64,000 nucleotides of DNA, taken from Cryptomeria japonica (taxonomy: Eukaryota; Streptophyta; Pinopsida; Cupressales; Cupressaceae). Positions 38,801 through 44,800 of the stretch are shown in pieces; the first letter of the stretch is position 1, and the number at the start of each line of letters is the position of its first letter. The translations under genes were made by a program, and so were the position numbers. A model generated the notes under the pieces. That model searched no databases, was not told the DNA's origin, and worked only from the letters and a program-made list of their open reading frames with translations. The stretch spans positions 287,121,957-287,185,956 of the forward strand of contig NC_081410.1 in NCBI RefSeq assembly GCF_030272615.1, given 5' to 3'.

Positions 38801-41800
38801 TGATGTCACAATTGCTGGGGTAAATGAGACAGCAGATTGCTATGCAGCATACCTCTCAACACACCACACATAATAGTAAGTTCAGTGGGACTCAAAGTGG
38901 TGATTAGAATACTACTCCAATATGGAGTACCCAATCTACAAGTTCAATTTACTTGTAGGGAGACACCACCAGTAACATCAGTGCAGACACCAGAGCCACA
39001 AGGATCATTGCTAGATGAGATCAAGCTTCACTATGCGAAATACATGACCCTTCCGCCTGAGATCAGGGACATGCTATCATTGGAGCAATTCCTAAATCAG
39101 AAGAGACCAAGTACAGCAGCTAGAACAGAGCACAATGCACCACAGGGTCAGAGGGACTTACAGCAAGTTCTGAGTAAGCTTAGCTTGCCACATTTTGATG
39201 GCAGTGACAGGTGTACTACGAGATCATGGATCTAAAAGTTGGACAATTATTCATCACTGAGACCTATGCTCGAAGAAGATGAAATTAAGTTCACCACACT
39301 TTACCTTGATGGCATGGCACATGAGTGGTGGTATCATGGTCTGGTGACATTGGGTCATCATCTCATTACAACCTATGATGAGTTCACAGACTCATCGACC
39401 GTTTTGACAAGGACCCAGAGGAATATTTCAAAGAACTCGCATGGCTTAAGTCGTATGGGTCCTTGGAGATTTACATAGCAGATTTTCAGAGGTTGTCTGT
39501 GATGGTTCCCAGCACTTCTGAGAGGAGATTGGTAGTACTCTTAATAGAGGGGCTCACAGAGCCTTTACGTGTGTGGCTTAAGGCCTTTGATCCACTGACC
39601 TTACAGGAAGCCATGAAGAAGGCCAGGAGTATGGAACTTGCTGCTCCAAAGAGCAAGTTCTCGTCTAAACCTTTTTCTAGCAATAAGGACAAGAAACATT
39701 TCGACAAAGGGTCGGACCAGCAGAGGAAATCTTTCTAAAAAACTGATGATGAGCCACTAAATGACTTGAGACAAAAAATTATGTTTCGAGTGCAAGGGGC
39801 CATGGGATTCTAGTCATAAGTGTCGTCTAAAAGGGAAAGCAAACAAGATGGAATACTATTCTGCCGATGAAACTAATTCTGAAAATTCAGATCAGCGAAC
39901 TAAAACATGTGATAGCGAAGCAGAAAGTGCATCCGAGGAGTCAGGAAAGGAACGGGAGGATGATAAACCTATTGCATGACTCTCTAGCATCTAGTGAAAG
40001 GGTTCTTTCAGGATACGGGGAATTCTTGGTGGCCAGTGTGTCATCACTTTGTTAGATACAGGTGCTACATATAATTTCATCAATGAGGGGTTAGTGGCCA
40101 AGAGAGGACTAAGGCTGACGAGTTTGAGGGTTTTAGAGTGAGAGTTACAAATGGTTTCACTCTCACATGCAACAGGATGATTCCCAACTTGACCCTATAG
40201 TTAAGTGATTGTGTTTCAAGCTAACAATTATGTGGTGAGTATGGGAGAGATGGGTATTGTGTTGGGCATGAAGTGGCTTCACATGATTGAGGAGTTTTAC
40301 CTCAACGTACGCACTATGGAGATGAGGTTTGAGGTAAACGGCAGGAAACTTGTGTTGAGAGGGATGTCAAATGGGAATCTTCGCATGGTTTCCTTGAGGA
40401 GGATGGACTATGGAGAGATTGATCAGACATAATCAGGTAGAGTGGGTTGTAGAGTGTGTTGTGATACCTACAGCAATAGAGCAGCAAAAGTGGGATTATC
40501 CTCCAGACATCCAGGGACTCTTGACTAAACACAATAAGGTGTTTAGTGATATACCACATGGGAGACCTCTAGACAGGAACATAAAGCACATTATTGAGTT
40601 GGAGGAGGGTACAAAACCCGTTATTATCACCCCATATAGGCACCCTAAGCGTCTTAAGGATGAGATAGAGAAAACTATTAAGGAGCTACTCGAGATGGGA
40701 CACATCTGGCCTAGCAAGAGCCCTTTTGCATCAGTTGTTGTTTTGGTCAAGAAAAAAGATGGGACACTACATATGTGCATTGATTATCGTGCTTTGAACA
40801 AGAAGACTATCAAAAATTGGTATCCCATTCCTTGCATTGATGAGTTGATAGACGAGCTAAATGGGGCATGTTTCTTCTACAAAATTGATTTGAGATCTGA
40901 ATATCATCAAATTCAGATGAGGGAGGAGGATGTGGAGAAGACGGCGTTTCAATGTCATTGTGGACACTATGAGTTCTTGGTTATGCCTTTTGGCTTAACC
41001 AATGCACCTGCTACTTTCCAGTCCAATATGAACAGGGTTTTTTAGCATCAATTGAGGAAGTTTGTCCTCATTTTCTTTGATGATATAATGATTTTTAGTT
41101 GTACTCGGGATGAGCACTTGAGGGACCTTGGGGAGGTGTTGAGCATAGTAGAGAGGGAGTCCTTGTATGCCAAGGAATCCAAATGTGAGTTTAGTATGAC
41201 AGAGTTGCTATATTTGGGGCATATCATTAGTTCAAAGGGTGTCAGAGTTGATCCAGATAAATTTTGAGCTATTGTGGATTGGCCTCAACCCAAGAATCTT
41301 ACTCAACTTAAGGGATTCTTTGGGCTTTGTGGTTTCTACCAATGCTTCATCAAGGGGTTCTCACATCAGGCAGCACCACTTACCAACTTGACAAAGGAGG
41401 CAATCCTTTGGACAAATCAGGCACAACAGTGTTTCAAGAAGTTTAAGCAATTGATGAGTTTGTGTCCCATTCTTGCCATACTGAATTTCATCAAACCTTT
41501 TGAGTTGGAGTGTGATGCTTTAGGAGAGGGCATTGGTGCAGTGTTAATGTTGGATAAGCATCCAATAGCATTTGAGAGTAAGAAATTGAGGGGTGCAGAG
41601 CGGAGCTACAATATATATGATAAAGAAATGTTAGCCATAATGCACGCTTTGGCCAAATTCAAGCAGTATTTGGTGGTCAGCAAATTTGTGGTTAAGACAG
41701 ACCATAATAGCTTGAAACATTTCCTGAATCAACAAGACCTCAATGACCGATAGCAGAAGTGGGTAAGTAAGCTATAGGCTTACGACTTTGACATTGTCTA

Positions 41801-44800
41801 TATGTCAAAGGTAAGAAGAATGTAGTTGCAGATGCATTATCGAGAAGACCTCATTTGTGCTCCATTGGAGAGATTACAGCTGATTGGAGAGAGTGGATTT
41901 CAGCTTAGTATGCCAAGGACCAATGGGCCTCAAGCATTATTGATGGTATAGTGCATGACGACAGGTACACCATTGTAAATGAGTTCATCATTTACAAGGG
42001 GAGAATTTTTCTAGTAGAAGGATCAGAGATAAAGAAGATATTAAGAGCCTTTCACAATGTTCCCATGGCAGGACATCCAAGATACTTTAAAACTTACAGG
42101 CAAATTTGAGAACCATTCACATGGAATGGGCTCAAATCCACAATAGCTAATTTATCCATGGACTAGTGGACCTTGCAGGATGTCATTTGTGGTTTTTCAA
42201 GGGCTCAAAACCAACTTCCTATTTTTCAAGAGGTACTACTATTTTTAGGCGTCACCAATGGGCCACAGGTGTGGCGTCCGTTAACAGTCAAATTGATGAA
42301 ATATGCAACTCCTCAATCGTGGTGTTACCTTACCTAATCATCCATTTCCAACACATACCAAAATATCATATGGTCTCACTCAAACATCTTGTGAAACATC
42401 GCCATCATTTGTGGATAAACAATGTAGCCCCATGACTTGCATTGAGATCTCATTACCTAATGCTACTTCAGGTTTCGTGTTGCTTCCTTGAGGGGCTTTT
42501 AGAGATTCCTTGCAAAAGGATATTGATATCAATTTTCTATATCATTGGGACACATTTCTACCTAACATCTCTTGCTTGCTTGTAGAGTTCCACATTTTGG
42601 ATCTTGATGATAGTATTGAGGATGTCTTCTCTTTGAGGACAATTCTTGCACTACTACAATGTTCAAAGACGCTTCACTAAGGGCTTCAAGAGATTCTTTC
42701 CAACAGGACTTCACATGCGATTTGGATTACAGCCGTATGGCACGTATTGACATTCCACATATCACATTTTTGGATAATGTGCTGAATTAAAAGACATTCA
42801 TCTTACTTAGTACATATTCCTATCTGGAATGAGAAGGCATCTTGCACATATTTGTGGTGTTGTTTCTTCCCAAAGAGAGAAAATGTTGTTCAATGTTAGT
42901 GGATCATCTTCAGTATCCAATGCCAAGCATCTACTAGCACTTGAAGAGGCATTTGGAGGGGAGTATTAGAATAATATCTTTATCATTTCTTATTAATGGT
43001 TAACAATGTAATTTATTGTACATATTAGATAGTTTCTATTTTTCTTCAGTTTACGATTGTTTCTTAATAGAAATATCGTCTTCATGAATGCTATATGCAC
43101 ATCTCTATTCTTTTAATAAAATCATTGCATTCCATGAACATGGTATCAGAGCCGAAATAAAAAATTTGAAATTTTTCGAAGTTCTTTTGAGATTTTCGGC
43201 CCTATTAATTTATTTTTTTTAAAAAGAGGGGGTTTCGTGTCTATAGATCGAATCTTTCCTTCTGTAATTTTTGTGGCTACATTTATGTTATTCCCTGCCC
43301 ACATGATCTGATTTCCGCGCCATCCTATCTAATTCCCGGGTTTCATCGACCGGTTTCTGCATTCTTTGTCGCCCGCGTTCATTCTTCTGCAGCCTTGCAA
43401 CGGATTTTATTGTGTGTTTTTTACGATCTCCTGTGTTCTACTCTACCCGTGTTTGGTCTCTTTTTTTTTGGCGCACGTGTTCGTGTTTTACTACAATTTA
43501 AAATCGCAACGGCTTTTTTTGCGATCATGTTTTCGGCTTCCCTCTACTCACGAAGTGCGTTCTTCCCATGCGATAGCTTGTTTTTGGAGATCTTCAGAGT
43601 TTCACAACGAGTTTTTCTGTTGTGTTTTCCGACCTATTTTTTTTCTTGTCTCAGAAAATCGTGGTTTGTTCCTGCGGGCCAACTCTTCTCTATTCCATGG
43701 CTAGGGCATGATTTTTTTTGTGCCTTTACAAATCCAACTAGGGTTTTCTCTAACGGGATTTCTACAAAAAGAAATTTAGAAAAACATGATCTGCTTTTTG
43801 TCGGCTAGGGTTTCGCAAAAAATCCTCTGATTTTTTTGTCAGAATTAATTTTCAATAGTAGATTCCTTGTGGGTTTTTCTCATACTTTTTTGGGTCTTCA
43901 TTGAAATTTTCTGGGCCTATCAAAATCTGTCCCTTGGGATTTGTGTCAATTGTACTTCTTTTAGTCTCGAAATCTGTACTTGAATCTTCCTCATTTTTTG
44001 CATTGGGATCCGTGCCTTGGGTTCGGTACTCTTCAGGAATCAGTTTTTCGCCTCTTCAATGAATCTCGTTTTCCATGCCTCAGAAAGCATGTAAGATGGC
44101 GTCTTTGACCAACATAATGTTGGAAGGCAGTCAATAATTTAACGACAAAAATTACAACACATGGAACCAGCGGATGATGATGATCTTTGAATGTCGTCGC
44201 CTAGACGATCTCATTCTGGGTAAAGAGACTTTCAAAATCATTTGGCTTCCGAACAACGGAAGCAGGGAGGGTCTCAACCTAAGGCCAATGTTGCAGAGCA
44301 CTCAAAGCAAAAGGAATCTGCCTTTTATGCTTTCATGGCGAAAAGACCTATAAATCAAGTGAAGTCTTTTGCTTGGTACATAGACTTTGGTGCATCTTGA
44401 CACTTCACTCATCGGCGTGATTGGTTCACAAACTTCTTACCTTTCACTGATTCAGTCATTTTTGGAGGAGGTGAAGAGTATACTGTTGTCAGCAAGGGCA
44501 ACATTCAAATTCAGTCTGGTGGGAGGAATCTCATATTCCTCAATGAATACTATGTTCCAGGCATGGAACTAAATCTTCTCTCCGTGAGCCAGATTATGCA
44601 ACACTCTCCTCAACTTGATGTGGTATTCAGTTCACACAAGTGTTCTATTGTTGATCATGCGACTCACACTACTGTGGCTCACATACATACAAACATACGT
44701 ATATATATATATATATACTCAAATTGTCAAACTTTGTATATATTTCAACTTCTTTTTACAAATATTGTTTACATAAAGCACCTTCCATTATGTCCCTTGT

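Larger units (their letters stand above)
37257..42289 (+). mobile_element. Ty3/gypsy element, 3' part deleted
   Basis: The 5' LTR (37257-38546) is followed by a tRNA-Met primer site, gag, protease, RT and RNase H. It then reaches only the zinc-binding start of integrase, and a 134-bp piece matching the inside of the 5' LTR follows directly. The deletion thus runs from integrase into the 3' LTR. The element lies in host intron 1, antisense to the gene. Confidence 0.88.

Noticed and set aside
43366-43808. Two overlapping plus frames of 112 and 137 codons
   Set aside because: They lie in the T-rich untranslated leader between a copia primer site and gag; no domain.
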